Origin: Streptomyces sp. NRRL F-5123
GTDB lineage: Bacteria > Actinomycetota > Actinomycetes > Streptomycetales > Streptomycetaceae
Reading direction: 5' to 3'
DNA: 64,000 nt
Assembly (NCBI RefSeq): GCF_000721495.1
Contig: NZ_JOHY01000008.1
Span: forward strand, 288,984 to 352,983
The translations under genes and the position numbers were made by a program. Numbering within the stretch: the stretch's first letter is position 1; the number at the start of each line of letters is the position of its first letter. The notes beneath the pieces are model-generated. The model saw only the letters and a list, made by a program, of their open reading frames with translations. It was not told the DNA's origin and did no database searches. Positions 50,046 to 63,800 of this stretch are shown piece after piece.

Positions 50046-51167
50046 CGACCTCCACCCGGGCGGCGCGTACGCCCGCCGTACTCGTCCTGGAGGACGGCCG
50101 CAGCTTCCGCGGCCGCGCCTACGGCGCGGTGGGGGAGACCTTCGGCGAGGCCGTCTTCTCCACCGGCATGACCGGCTACCAGGAGACCCTCACCGACCCC
50201 TCCTACCACCGGCAGGTGGTCGTCATGACCGCCCCGCACGTCGGCAACACCGGCGTCAACGACGAGGACCCCGAGTCCCGCCGCATCTGGGTGTCCGGCT
50301 ACGTCGTCCGCGACCCCGCCCGCCGCCCGTCCAACTGGCGCTCCGTGCGCTCGCTGGACGAGGAGCTGACCGCGCAGGGCGTCGTCGGCATCAGCGGCGT
50401 CGACACCCGCGCCCTGACCCGGCACCTGCGCGAGCGCGGCGCCATGCGGGTGGGCATCTTCTCCGGCAACGCGCTCGCCGACGAGGGCACCCTGCTCGCG
50501 AAGGTCCGCCAGGCCCCCGAGATGACCGGCGCCGACCTGGCCGGCGAGGTCGCCACCGAGCAGCCGTACGTCGTGCCCGCGATCGGCGGGAAGCGCTTCA
50601 CCGTCGCCGCCCTCGACCTCGGCATCAAGGGCATGACCCCGCACCGGATGGCCGAACGCGGCATCGAGGTGCACGTGCTGCCCGCGAGCGCCACCGCCGA
50701 GGACGTCTACGCGATCGCGCCCGACGGCGTCTTCCTGTCCAACGGCCCCGGCGACCCCGCCACCGCCGACCTCACCGTCGTCAAGGCGGTCCTGGAGCGC
50801 GGCACCCCGCTGTTCGGCATCTGCTTCGGCAACCAGCTGCTCGGCCGCGCCCTCGGCTTCGGCACGTACAAGCTCAAGTACGGCCACCGCGGCATCAACC
50901 AGCCGGTGCAGGACCGCGCCACCGGCAAGGTCGAGGTCACCGCGCACAACCACGGCTTCGCCGTCGACGCCCCCCTCGACGAGGTCAGCGAGACCCCGTA
51001 CGGGCGCGCCGAGGTCAGCCACGTCTGCCTCAACGACCAGGTGGTGGAAGGCCTGCGGCTGCTCGACCGGCCCGCCTTCTCCGTCCAGTACCACCCCGAG
51101 GCCGCGGCCGGCCCGCACGACGCCGCGTACCTGTTCGACCGCTTCGTCAAGCTCATGGAGGCCCAGC

Positions 51168-51175
<8 letters not shown>
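50042..51175 (+). CDS. carA: Carbamoyl-phosphate synthase small subunit
   Basis: 377 residues. The glutaminase nucleophile is in [16 protein letters not shown] (near residue 262); the N-terminal block [15 protein letters not shown] and C-terminal HNHGFAVD and [13 protein letters not shown] (His-Glu) complete the triad. It feeds ammonia to CarB. ATG overlaps the preceding stop; its end overlaps carB by 8 nt. Confidence 0.96.
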
Positions 51176-54482
<3,307 letters not shown>

Positions 54483-54490
54483 GCCCACGT

Positions 54491-54537
54491 CGCCCCGCCG
54501 GGCACGCGCCCCTGAAAAGCGCCCGCCCGGCGGGGCG
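54491..54537 (+). terminator. Hairpin between carB and pyrD
   Basis: 13-bp perfect arms (54491-54503 and 54525-54537) with a 21-nt loop, directly after carB. It could partly terminate or attenuate the operon. Confidence 0.45.
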
Positions 54538-54565
54538 TGCAACCGTACGAAGCAGAAAGCGACGC

Positions 54566-55671
<1,106 letters not shown>

Positions 55672-55675
<4 letters not shown>

Positions 55676-56517
55676 GCACCGAGCTGGAACCCTTCGGCGC
55701 GCGGCTGCGCCGGGCCATGGACACCCGCGGGCAGCTGTGCGTCGGCATCGACCCGCACGCCTCGCTGCTCGCCGAGTGGGGGGTCGGCGACGACGTCGCC
55801 GGGCTGGAGCGCTTCACGATGACCACGGTCGAGGCGCTGGGGGAGCACGTCGCGGTGTTCAAGCCGCAGTCGGCGTTCTTCGAGCGCTTCGGCTCGCGCG
55901 GTGTCGCGGTGCTGGAGCGGGCCGTCGCGGCGGCCCGGCAGGCGGGCGCGCTGGTGCTGATGGACGCCAAGCGGGGCGACATCGGCTCGACGATGGCCGC
56001 GTACGCCGCCACCTACCTCGACCCGGCCTCGCCGCTGTTCAGCGACGCCGTCACGGTCAGCCCGTACCTGGGCTTCGGCTCGCTGCGGCCCGCGCTGGAC
56101 GCGGCTCGGGCGGCGGGCGCGGGCGTCTTCGTCCTGGCGCTGACCTCGAACCCGGAGGGCGCCGAGGTGCAGCGGGCGACGGCGGCGGACGGCCGGCCGG
56201 TCGCCCAGGTGGTGCTGGACGCCATCGCCGAGGAGAACGACGGGACGGCCCCGCTGGGCTCGGTCGGCGCGGTGGTCGGCGCGACGCTGGGCCGCGCCGG
56301 GGTGAACCTGGCGGTGAACGGGCCGCTGCTGGCCCCGGGCGTCGGCGCGCAGGGGGCGACCCCGGCCGACCTCCCGGGCGTCTTCGGCGCCGCGCTGGGC
56401 AACGTGCTGCCGAGCGTGAGCCGCGGGGTGCTGCGGCACGGACCGGACGCGGCGGCGCTGCGCGGTGCCGTGCAGCGGTACGCCGACGAGGTCCGTGCGG
56501 CCTTCGCGGCGGCCTGA
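55672..56517 (+). CDS. pyrF: Orotidine 5'-phosphate decarboxylase, type 2
   Basis: 281 residues. The type 2 signature is complete: catalytic Asp-Lys-Asp in LVLMDAKRGDIGSTMAAYA, with CVGIDPHASLL and VSPYLGFGSLRPAL. Makes UMP. GTG start overlaps the pyrD stop. It is the last pyr gene; pyrE is not in this window. Confidence 0.95.
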
Positions 56518-56719
56518 CCGGTCCGCGGGGCCCCTGGCCGGGCAGGGGGGAGCGCCAAGCGGGGCAATAGTGCGGTAATACCTGCGGGTAATACGGTCGA
56601 ATATCGAACAGAAAAAGGGCCGGATTCAACCACCGGCGACTTTGCAGCCGCACGCTGTTCCGCTTTGTCCCAAATATCCCCTCGGATCAAGGCTGACCAG
56701 GACTTTTCGACTGTTCTCG

Positions 56720-56748
56720 CTGACTTGAGCCGTCCGGACCGCTAGTCT
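56720..56748 (+). promoter_or_regulatory. Probable mihF promoter
   Basis: CTGACT (56720-56725), 17-nt spacer, TAGTCT (56743-56748): a good vegetative-type match. Confidence 0.6.
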
Positions 56749-56786
56749 CCGACAGGAGCGCGCAGTTCACCCGCGCAGCTCCTCTT

Positions 56787-56804
56787 CCCCGCACCCGTGC
56801 GGGG
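56787..56804 (+). other. Hairpin in the mihF leader RNA
   Basis: CCCCGCAC-CC-GTGCGGGG, an 8-bp perfect stem that opens to a 4-nt or larger loop in RNA, 56 nt before the start codon. It may affect leader stability or translation. Confidence 0.4.
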
Positions 56805-56859
56805 GAGCGTGTTCCACACGGTCCATATCCGATTGCTCTACTTCCGAGGTGACGTAGGC

Positions 56860-57183
56860 GTGGCTCTTCCGCCCCTTACCCCTGAACAGCGCGCTGCCGC
56901 GCTCGAAAAGGCCGCCGCGGCTCGCCGGGAGCGCGCCGAGGTCAAGAACCGACTGAAGCACTCCGGCGCGTCCCTGCACGAGGTCATCAAGCAAGGCCAG
57001 GAGAACGACGTCATCGGCAAGATGAAGGTCTCCGCCCTGCTCGAGTCCCTTCCCGGTGTCGGGAAAGTGCGCGCCAAGCAGATCATGGAGCGGCTCGGCA
57101 TCTCCGAGAGCCGCCGGGTGCGCGGTCTTGGCTCGAACCAGATCGCTTCCCTGGAGCGGGAGTTCGGCGGCACCGCCGCCTGA
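56860..57183 (+). CDS. mihF: Integration host factor, actinobacterial type (sIHF/mIHF)
   Basis: 107 residues, with an N-terminal helical stretch ([30 protein letters not shown]) and a helix-two-turns-helix DNA-binding core ([35 protein letters not shown]). It is a nucleoid-associated protein needed for normal sporulation and DNA compaction in Streptomyces. The GTG at 56860 matches the known N-terminus; GAGGTGA lies upstream. Upstream open-frame residues are leader. Confidence 0.97.
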   Translation: MALPPLTPEQRAAALEKAAAARRERAEVKNRLKHSGASLHEVIKQGQENDVIGKMKVSALLESLPGVGKVRAKQIMERLGISESRRVRGLGSNQIASLEREFGGTAA

Positions 57184-57208
57184 TGTCCCGGGTCCTCCGG
57201 GAACCAGG

Positions 57209-57214
57209 GATAAT
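57209..57214 (+). promoter_or_regulatory. -10 element for a probable leaderless gmk transcript
   Basis: GATAAT ends 6 nt before the ATG at 57221; no ribosome-binding site lies between. Confidence 0.5.
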
Positions 57215-57220
57215 CGCTCC

Positions 57221-57844
57221 ATGAGCTCTGCTGTCTCCCGGGGGGCTGCCGGCCCCCTCGCTCCGCAGGGGGCCACTGCGGCCCCCCCGGTCAGACGTCC
57301 GCGACTGACCGTGCTCTCCGGCCCCTCCGGGGTCGGCAAGAGCACGGTCGTCGCCCACCTGCGCACCGTGCACCCCGAGGTGTGGCTCTCGGTGTCGGCG
57401 ACGACCAGAAAGCCCCGCCCCGGTGAACGGGACGGCGTGCAGTATTTCTTCGTCGACGACGACGAGTTCGACAAACTCGTCGCCAACGGCGAACTGCTGG
57501 AGTGGGCCGAATTCGCCGGCCACCGCTACGGCACCCCGCGGCAGGCGGTCCTCGACCGGCTCGCCGCCGGCGAACCGGTGCTGCTGGAGATCGACCTCCA
57601 GGGCGCCCGGCTGGTGCGCGAGTCGATGCCGGAGGCCGATCTGGTCTTCCTCGCCCCGCCCAGCTGGGACGAGCTGGTCCGCCGGCTCACCGGCCGGGGC
57701 ACCGAGTCGCCCGAGGTGATCGAGCGCCGGCTGGCCGCGGCCCGGGTCGAGCTGGCCGCCGAGGCCGAGTTCGACCGCACCCTTGTCAACACCTCCGTCG
57801 AGGATGTAGCGCGTGAGCTGCTAGCCTTGATGCACATCGACTGA
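57221..57844 (+). CDS. gmk: Guanylate kinase
   Basis: 207 residues. Walker [18 protein letters not shown] (near residues 30-46), the GMP-binding [22 protein letters not shown], and the lid ENLEYAEFAG equivalent [15 protein letters not shown] are present. It phosphorylates GMP to GDP, feeding ppGpp and GTP pools. The N-terminal ~25 residues are a low-complexity extension. Start ATG 57221 lacks a Shine-Dalgarno; a -10 hexamer sits 6 nt upstream. Confidence 0.96.
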   Translation: MSSAVSRGAAGPLAPQGATAAPPVRRPRLTVLSGPSGVGKSTVVAHLRTVHPEVWLSVSATTRKPRPGERDGVQYFFVDDDEFDKLVANGELLEWAEFAGHRYGTPRQAVLDRLAAGEPVLLEIDLQGARLVRESMPEADLVFLAPPSWDELVRRLTGRGTESPEVIERRLAAARVELAAEAEFDRTLVNTSVEDVARELLALMHID

Positions 57845-57944
57845 GTGGCATCTTCGTCCCGCGCGCCGGACCACGGTCCGGCTCCCGCGCCCGCCACCCC
57901 GTCCGCACCGTCCACTCGTTCCCGTCAGTAGGGGTAGGTAGAGC

Positions 57945-58217
57945 GTGTCCTCTTCCATCACCACGCCCGAGGGCATCATCAACCCGCCGATCGACGAGCT
58001 GCTTGAGGCCACCGACTCCAAGTACAGCCTGGTGATCTACGCGGCCAAGCGCGCCCGCCAGATCAACGCGTACTACTCCCAGCTCGGCGAGGGCCTGCTG
58101 GAGTACGTCGGCCCGCTGGTGGACACCCACGTCCACGAGAAGCCGCTGTCGATCGCGCTGCGCGAGATCAACGCGGGCCTGCTCACCTCCGAGGCCGTCG
58201 AGGCCCCGGCCACCTGA
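57945..58217 (+). CDS. rpoZ: RNA polymerase omega subunit
   Basis: 90 residues. Omega helps RNA polymerase assembly and affects ppGpp response and morphology in Streptomyces. The core [46 protein letters not shown] is unmistakable. GTG start with GGTAGGTAGAG upstream. gmk-rpoZ order is conserved. A strong terminator follows. Confidence 0.96.
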   Translation: MSSSITTPEGIINPPIDELLEATDSKYSLVIYAAKRARQINAYYSQLGEGLLEYVGPLVDTHVHEKPLSIALREINAGLLTSEAVEAPAT

Positions 58218-58252
58218 GCAGCCGCACGGCGCACAACGTACGACGCAAGACC

Positions 58253-58287
58253 CACAGGCCCGGCGGCGCGACCGCCGGGCCTGTGGT
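58253..58287 (+). terminator. Hairpin terminator after rpoZ
   Basis: A perfect 15-bp stem (58253-58267 with 58273-58287) with a CGCGA loop, followed by TGTGTCAT, 35 nt after rpoZ. Confidence 0.8.
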
Positions 58288-58356
58288 GTGTCATGGGGGC
58301 AGCGGCGCCGGGACGGCCGGGGCAGGCGAAGGCGCGACGGCAGACGGGAGAGACGC

Positions 58357-59634
58357 ATGGAGCGGCAGGCGGACGGCGTGGACGGCGCGGACGGTACGGC
58401 AGCCGGGACGACGGGCGCGCGGCCCCGGGTCGTGCTCGGGGTCGGCGGCGGCATCGCGGCGTACAAGTCCTGCGAGCTGCTGCGGCGGCTCACCGAGTCG
58501 GGGCACGACGTCACCGTGGTGCCGACCGAGTCGGCGCTGAACTTCGTCGGGGCGGCCACCTGGTCCGCGCTGTCCGGCCACCCGGTCGCCACCGGGGTGT
58601 GGACCGGCGTCCACGAGGTGCCGCACGTCAGGATCGGCCAGCACGCCGACCTGGTCGTCGTCGCCCCCGCCACCGCGGACCTGCTCGCCCGGGCCGCCCA
58701 CGGCCTGGCCGACGACCTGCTCACCAACACCCTGCTCACCGCGCGCTGCCCGGTCGTCTTCGCCCCCGCCATGCACACCGAGATGTGGGAGCACCCCGCG
58801 ACCCAGGAGAACGTCGCCACGCTGCGCCGCCGCGGCGCCGTGGTCGTCGAGCCCGCGGTCGGCCGGCTGACCGGTGTCGACACCGGCAAGGGGCGGCTGC
58901 CCGAGCCCGCGGAGATCTTCGAGGTCTGCCGCCGGGTCCTCGCCCGCGGCGGCCTCAGCCGGGACCTGGCCGGTCGCCATGTGGTGGTCAGCGCCGGCGG
59001 CACCCGCGAGCCGCTGGACCCGGTCCGCTTCCTCGGCAACCGCTCCTCCGGCAAGCAGGGCTACGCGCTCGCCCGTACCGCGGTCGCCCGCGGCGCCCGG
59101 GTCACGCTGGTCGCCGCCAACACCGCGCTGCCGGATCCGGCGGGCGCCGACGTGGTGCGGGTCGGCAGCGCCGAGCAGCTGCGCGACGCGGTGCTCGCCG
59201 CGGCCCGGGACGCCGACGCGGTCGTGATGGCGGCGGCTGTTGCGGACTTCCGTCCGTCTCATTACACGGATATGAAGATCAAGAAGCGGGACGGCCAGGG
59301 GCCCGAGCCGATCCGGCTCGCGGAGAACCCCGACATCCTCGCGGGCCTGTCCGCGGACCGTCCGCACCCCGGACTGGTCGTGGTCGGCTTCGCCGCCGAG
59401 ACGGACGACGTACTCGCCAACGGGCGCAAGAAACTCGCCCGCAAGGGCTGTGACCTGCTGGTCGTCAACGAGGTGGGGGAGGGAACGGCCTTCGGTACCG
59501 ACGACAACGCGGCCGTCGTCCTGGGCGCCGACGGCAGCGAGACCGAGGTGCCGTACGGGCCGAAGGAGGCGCTCGCCGAGACCGTCTGGGACCTCGTGTC
59601 CGTCCGGCTCGGCGGTGCCCCCCGGACGGGCTGA
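58357..59634 (+). CDS. coaBC: Bifunctional phosphopantothenoylcysteine decarboxylase / phosphopantothenate-cysteine ligase
   Basis: 425 residues, two enzymes of CoA synthesis in one chain. CoaC part: VVLGVGGGIAAYKSCELLRRL with the FMN-binding His region, and PAMHTEMWEHPATQENV (the PXMNxxMW-type motif with H for N). CoaB part from about residue 205: VVVSAGGTREPLDPVRFLGNRSSGKQGYALA and the catalytic Lys in KIKK. ATG at 58357 is preferred (GGGAGAG upstream); an ATG-less frame extends to 58288. It follows the rpoZ terminator, so it likely has its own promoter. Confidence 0.93.
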   Translation: MERQADGVDGADGTAAGTTGARPRVVLGVGGGIAAYKSCELLRRLTESGHDVTVVPTESALNFVGAATWSALSGHPVATGVWTGVHEVPHVRIGQHADLVVVAPATADLLARAAHGLADDLLTNTLLTARCPVVFAPAMHTEMWEHPATQENVATLRRRGAVVVEPAVGRLTGVDTGKGRLPEPAEIFEVCRRVLARGGLSRDLAGRHVVVSAGGTREPLDPVRFLGNRSSGKQGYALARTAVARGARVTLVAANTALPDPAGADVVRVGSAEQLRDAVLAAARDADAVVMAAAVADFRPSHYTDMKIKKRDGQGPEPIRLAENPDILAGLSADRPHPGLVVVGFAAETDDVLANGRKKLARKGCDLLVVNEVGEGTAFGTDDNAAVVLGADGSETEVPYGPKEALAETVWDLVSVRLGGAPRTG

Positions 59635-59808
59635 GGCCCCCCGACCAGGCCATTCCGCGGAAATCCCCCGAACGGGCGTACCGAAACGGGTGGAATCACA
59701 TGAAAGTCCGCTGTGGCAGGACTGATCGTCATACCGCCGCGGGAAGTGACGCAGGTCATGCCGCATCCAAGGAACGAGATGTCGTGTCCGCTCGGGCGGC
59801 GCGAACGA

Positions 59809-59814
59809 TAAACT
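59809..59814 (+). promoter_or_regulatory. Possible metK -10 element
   Basis: TAAACT fits TANNNT, 78 nt before the metK start. The -35 (TGTCCG at 59785-59790, 18 nt away) is weak. No SAM riboswitch-like structure was recognised between here and coaBC. Confidence 0.4.
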
Positions 59815-59892
59815 TGCCGCCGGAGTGCCGGGCGCAGCCCCGCGCACCCCACCACGAATCAGCCAGCAGCCGCTGCAACCCCAGGGAGCGAT

Positions 59893-61107
59893 GTGTCCCG
59901 CCGCCTCTTCACCTCCGAGTCCGTCACCGAGGGCCACCCGGACAAGATCGCTGATCAGATCAGCGACACCATTCTCGACGCCCTGCTGACCGCCGACCCC
60001 GCCTCGCGCGTCGCGGTCGAGACGCTGATCACCACCGGCCAGGTGCACATCGCGGGAGAGGTGACGACGACCGCGTACGTGGACATCGCCACCCTCGTCC
60101 GCAGCAGGATCCTCGACATCGGCTACGACTCGTCCAAGAAGGGCTTCGACGGCGCCTCCTGCGGCGTGTCGGTGTCCATCGGCGCGCAGTCGCCCGACAT
60201 CGCCCAGGGCGTCGACACCGCCTACGAGGCCCGTGTCGAGGGCGCCGCGGGCGAGGACGACCTCGACAAGCAGGGCGCGGGCGACCAGGGCCTGATGTTC
60301 GGCTACGCCTCGGACGAGACGCCCGAGCTCATGCCGCTGCCCATCACCCTCGCGCACCGCCTCTCCCGGCGGCTCACCGAGGTCCGCAAGAACGGCACCA
60401 TCCCCTACCTGCGGCCCGACGGCAAGACGCAGGTCACGATCGAGTACGACGGCGACAAGGCCGTCCGCCTCGACACCGTCGTGGTGTCCTCGCAGCACGC
60501 CTCCGACATCGACCTGGAGTCGCTGCTCGCGCCCGACATCCGCGAGTTCGTCGTCGAGGTCGAACTCAAGGCGCTCATCGAGGACGGCATCAAGCTCGAC
60601 ACCGAGGGCTACAAGCTGCTCGTCAACCCCACCGGGCGGTTCGAGATCGGCGGCCCGATGGGTGACGCGGGCCTGACCGGCCGCAAGATCATCATCGACA
60701 CGTACGGGGGCATGGCCCGCCACGGCGGCGGCGCCTTCTCCGGCAAGGACCCGTCCAAGGTGGACCGCTCCGCGGCGTACGCGATGCGGTGGGTCGCCAA
60801 GAACGTCGTGGCCGCCGGGCTCGCGGCGCGCTGCGAGGTCCAGGTCGCCTACGCGATCGGCAAGGCGGAGCCCGTCGGGCTCTTCGTCGAGACCTTCGGC
60901 ACGGAGAACGTCGACGTCGAGAAGATCGAGCAGGCGATCTCGCAGGTCTTCGACCTGCGGCCGGCCGCGATCATCCGCGACCTCGACCTGCTGCGGCCGA
61001 TCTACGCGGCCACCGCCGCGTACGGTCACTTCGGTCGCGAGCTCCCCGACTTCACGTGGGAGCGCACCGACCGCGTCGAGGCGCTCCGCTCGGCCGCGGG
61101 GATCTGA
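59893..61107 (+). CDS. metK: S-adenosylmethionine synthase
   Basis: 404 residues. MetK makes SAM from methionine and [26 protein letters not shown] at the N-terminus, DQGLMFGYA (near residue 132), the P-loop-like [19 protein letters not shown] and the C-terminal [13 protein letters not shown] are all present. GTG start at 59893 with AGGGAGC upstream. A strong terminator follows at 61119. Confidence 0.97.
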   Translation: MSRRLFTSESVTEGHPDKIADQISDTILDALLTADPASRVAVETLITTGQVHIAGEVTTTAYVDIATLVRSRILDIGYDSSKKGFDGASCGVSVSIGAQSPDIAQGVDTAYEARVEGAAGEDDLDKQGAGDQGLMFGYASDETPELMPLPITLAHRLSRRLTEVRKNGTIPYLRPDGKTQVTIEYDGDKAVRLDTVVVSSQHASDIDLESLLAPDIREFVVEVELKALIEDGIKLDTEGYKLLVNPTGRFEIGGPMGDAGLTGRKIIIDTYGGMARHGGGAFSGKDPSKVDRSAAYAMRWVAKNVVAAGLAARCEVQVAYAIGKAEPVGLFVETFGTENVDVEKIEQAISQVFDLRPAAIIRDLDLLRPIYAATAAYGHFGRELPDFTWERTDRVEALRSAAGI

Positions 61108-61118
61108 GCAAGTCCCCT

Positions 61119-61157
61119 GCCCCTCGCGGCGGGCGGTCCGCCGCCCCTGCGAGGGGC
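61119..61157 (+). terminator. Hairpin terminator after metK
   Basis: Outer 9-bp stem (GCCCCTCGC with GCGAGGGGC) and inner 6-bp stem (GGGCGG/CCGCCC), followed by TTTGCCTTG, 12 nt after the stop. Confidence 0.75.
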
Positions 61158-61240
61158 TTTGCCTTGCCCTTGTTCCGTGGGGGGCGCCACGGGCTGCCCC
61201 TCGCGGTGTCCCGCGCGACCCACCACCGAACGGAGGTGAC

Positions 61241-61357
61241 ATGCCACGCCATGTGGCCACCGCGTGCTCGGCCCCCGACGGGGGAAGGTCGCGCCGCCCA
61301 CCGAAAAGGGCAGGCCGGGGCGTCCTGTCGGAGGCGTCTGGCACGATTGCCGGGTGA
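61241..61357 (+). CDS. Possible 38-residue coupled ORF before priA
   Basis: ATG at 61241 follows GGAGGTGA (61232-61239), a perfect Shine-Dalgarno with a short 4-nt spacing. The product MPRHVATACSAPDGGRSRRP... is basic, without known motifs. Its TGA overlaps the priA GTG (GTGA), so it could be translated first and couple or limit priA translation. Expression is unproven. Confidence 0.4.
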   Translation: MPRHVATACSAPDGGRSRRPPKRAGRGVLSEASGTIAG

Positions 61358-63408
61358 GTGAGCAGGACGAACCGGCGGAGCAGCTCGCCCTCATCCGGGG
61401 CACCGTCCGGAGGGCGAAGCCGCGGACGTGGCGGGGGGCGGCCCTCGCCGAAGGGCTGCCGGTCGCCCGGGTGCTGGTCGACAAGGGGCTGCTGCACCTG
61501 GACCAGTTCTTCGACTACGCCGTCCCCGCGGCCATGGACGCGGACGCCCAGCCCGGCGTACGGGTCCGCGTCCGCTTCGGTGCGCGCGTCGTCAAGGGGC
61601 GGCGCGAAGGCGGCACCCTGCACGACGGCTTCGTCGTCGAGCGCCGCGCCGAGAGCGACTACGCCGGGCCGCTCGCCCCGCTGGCCCAGGTGCTCTCCGC
61701 CGAGCGCGTCCTCACCCCGCGCCTGCTCACCCTGTGCCGCCAGGTCGCCGACCGCTACGCCGGTGTGCTCGCCGACGTCGTCCAGCTCGCCGTGCCGCCC
61801 CGGATGGCCCGCGCCGAACGCGACCCGTCGCCCGATCCGCCGCCTGCCCCCGCCGCCCCCGAGCCCGGGACCTGGGCGCGGTACGCCACCGGGCCCGGCT
61901 ACCTCCAGGCGCTCGCCCGCGGCGACACGCCGCGGGCCGTCTGGCTCGCCCTCCCCGGCCCGCACTGGCCCGCCGAACTCGCCCGCGCCATGGCCGCGAC
62001 CCTCGCCTCCGGGCGCGGCGCCCTCGCCGTACTGCCCGACGGCCGCGCCGTCGCCCGCGCCGACGCCGCCCTCACCGAACTCCTCGGCGAGGGCCACCAC
62101 GTCATGCTCACCGCCGACGCCGGCCCCGAGGAGCGCTACCGCAACTGGCTCGCCGTCAGCCGCGGCGCGGTCCGCGCGGTCGTCGGGACGCGCGCCGCCA
62201 TGTTCGCCCCCGTCGCCGACCTCGGCCTCGTCGCGGTCTGGGACGACGGCGACTCCAGCCACTCCGAGCCGCGCGCGCCCTACCCGCACGCCCGCGACGT
62301 CCTGCTGCTGCGCGCCACCGAGGAGCGCACCGCCTTCCTGCTCGGCGGCCTGACCAGCACCGTCGAGGGCGCCCAGCTCGTCGACAGCGGCTGGGCGCTG
62401 CCGCTGGCCGCCGCCCGCGGCCAGGTACGGGCCGCGGCCCCGCTCATCCGCACGATCGGCGACACCGACGAGGCCAGGGACGCCGCCGCGCGCGCCGCCC
62501 GGCTGCCCTCGCTCGCCTGGCAGGTCACCCGCGACGCACTGGCCCGCGGTCCGGTCCTCGTACAGGTCCCGCGGCGCGGCTACGTCCCCCGGCTGGCCTG
62601 CGGTTCCTGCCGCGCCGCCGCCCGCTGCGCCGCCTGCTCCGGCCCGCTGGAGCTGCGCGAGCAGGGCGGCACACCCGCGTGCGGCTGGTGCGGTCGCCCC
62701 GCCGCGGACTGGCACTGCCCCGAATGCGGCGGCTTCCGGCTGCGCGCCCAGGTCGTCGGCGCCCGCCGCACCGCGGAGGAGCTGGGCCGCGCCTTCCCGC
62801 GGGTGCCCGTGCGGACGTCGGGCCGCGACACCGTGCTGCCCTCCGTCGGCGCCGCCCCCGCGCTCGTCATCGCCACGCCGGGCGCGGAGCCCGTGGCCGA
62901 CGGGCCCGGTTACGCCGCCGCCCTGCTGCTCGACGGCTGGGCGCTCCTCGGGCGGCCCGACCTGCGGGCCGGCGAGGAGGCGCTGCGGCGCTGGGCCGCC
63001 GCGGCCGCGCTCGTGCGGCCCGCGGGGGAGGGGGGCACGGTGGTCGTCCTCGCCGAGCCCACGCTGCGACCCGTGCAGGCGCTCGTCCGCTGGGACCCCG
63101 CCGGGCACGCCGTTCGGGAGCTCGCCGAGCGGGCCGAGCTGCGCTTTCCGCCGGTGGCACGAATGGCGTCCGTCGCCGGTTCGGCCGGTGCGGTGGCGGA
63201 GCTGCTCGCGGTGCTGCGGTTGCCGCCGGGGGCGGATCAGCTGGGGCCGGTGCCGGAGCCTTCCGGCGGGGAGAGGGTGCTTCTGCGGGTGCCGCCGGGG
63301 AGTGGGGGGGCGCTGGCGCTGGCTCTGCGGGAGGCGCGGGTCGCCCGGGCCGCGCGGGGTGGGGGGGAGCCGGTCGCTGTCCGCCTGGATCCGGCGGACA
63401 TCGGTTAG
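61354..63408 (+). CDS. priA: PriA-like replication restart protein without helicase motifs
   Basis: 684 residues. The N-terminal DNA-binding domain (VARVLVDKGLLHLDQFFDYAVPAAM; VRVRFGARVVKGR) and the zinc cluster with four Cys pairs (CGSC, CAAC, CGWC, CPEC; near residues 409-452) are PriA-like. The Walker A motif is absent (the equivalent region reads LALPGPHWPAEL) and the DEAH-type box is WDDGDSSHS, so it should lack helicase activity, as known for actinobacterial PriA homologues. The GTG at 61354 lacks a clear ribosome-binding site and overlaps a short upstream ORF. It may only load or position other factors. Confidence 0.92.
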   Translation: MSEQDEPAEQLALIRGTVRRAKPRTWRGAALAEGLPVARVLVDKGLLHLDQFFDYAVPAAMDADAQPGVRVRVRFGARVVKGRREGGTLHDGFVVERRAESDYAGPLAPLAQVLSAERVLTPRLLTLCRQVADRYAGVLADVVQLAVPPRMARAERDPSPDPPPAPAAPEPGTWARYATGPGYLQALARGDTPRAVWLALPGPHWPAELARAMAATLASGRGALAVLPDGRAVARADAALTELLGEGHHVMLTADAGPEERYRNWLAVSRGAVRAVVGTRAAMFAPVADLGLVAVWDDGDSSHSEPRAPYPHARDVLLLRATEERTAFLLGGLTSTVEGAQLVDSGWALPLAAARGQVRAAAPLIRTIGDTDEARDAAARAARLPSLAWQVTRDALARGPVLVQVPRRGYVPRLACGSCRAAARCAACSGPLELREQGGTPACGWCGRPAADWHCPECGGFRLRAQVVGARRTAEELGRAFPRVPVRTSGRDTVLPSVGAAPALVIATPGAEPVADGPGYAAALLLDGWALLGRPDLRAGEEALRRWAAAAALVRPAGEGGTVVVLAEPTLRPVQALVRWDPAGHAVRELAERAELRFPPVARMASVAGSAGAVAELLAVLRLPPGADQLGPVPEPSGGERVLLRVPPGSGGALALALREARVARAARGGGEPVAVRLDPADIG

Positions 63409-63424
63409 CTTCCCTTTCCCGCCC

Positions 63425-63645
63425 TCCCCCATGGCTTCGCATGGGGGTACCCCCGTGCCGTGGGGGTGCTCGGCCGTCTGCCGGTGCCGCCTGTGGGCGG
63501 GTCGGCGGCCGCCCCGGGGGGCTCCTCGGAATGCGCGTCCGAGGTCACGACGTAGGTGGCGGGGATGCGGTGCGCATTCCTGCGGGGGACCCCGGACCGT
63601 CCCCCTCCGGCCGCGTCGGCGGCGTTCCACCCGGTGGGGGTGGGA
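63425..63645 (-). repeat. Structured intergenic element, copy B
   Basis: The minus strand aligns with copy A at 45281-45519. Inverted arms GCGCATTCC (63572-63580) and GGAATGCGC (63528-63536) enclose 35 variable nt (36 in copy A). The CCCCCGCAGGAATGCGC and GCGCATTCCGAGGAG blocks, and the closing GAAGCCATGGGGGA, are shared. Confidence 0.65.
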
Positions 63646-63800
63646 AAGACGGGGAGTGCGGCTTGCCCCCGGCGGTGCGTGCGCCTCGCGGGGTGCAGGG
63701 TGGGGGCCGGCGTCCGTCCCGCACGGGGCCCCGACGGAGGCGCCGCACGCAGGGTGCGGGCACGGGCGGGGGCCCGTATCGGTGCCCCCTGTGAGCTGGT

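Larger units (their letters stand above)
56518..56859. other. Intergenic region with mihF promoter and leader
   Basis: 342 nt, markedly AT-richer at 56565-56735 than its surroundings. It contains the probable mihF promoter (56720-56748) and an 8-bp hairpin at 56787-56804 in the ~105-nt leader. No coding frame is convincing. Confidence 0.6.

Noticed and set aside
59635..59892. SAM riboswitch upstream of metK
   Set aside because: No recognisable SAM-I, SAM-II or SAM-IV core was seen by eye; only a possible promoter.
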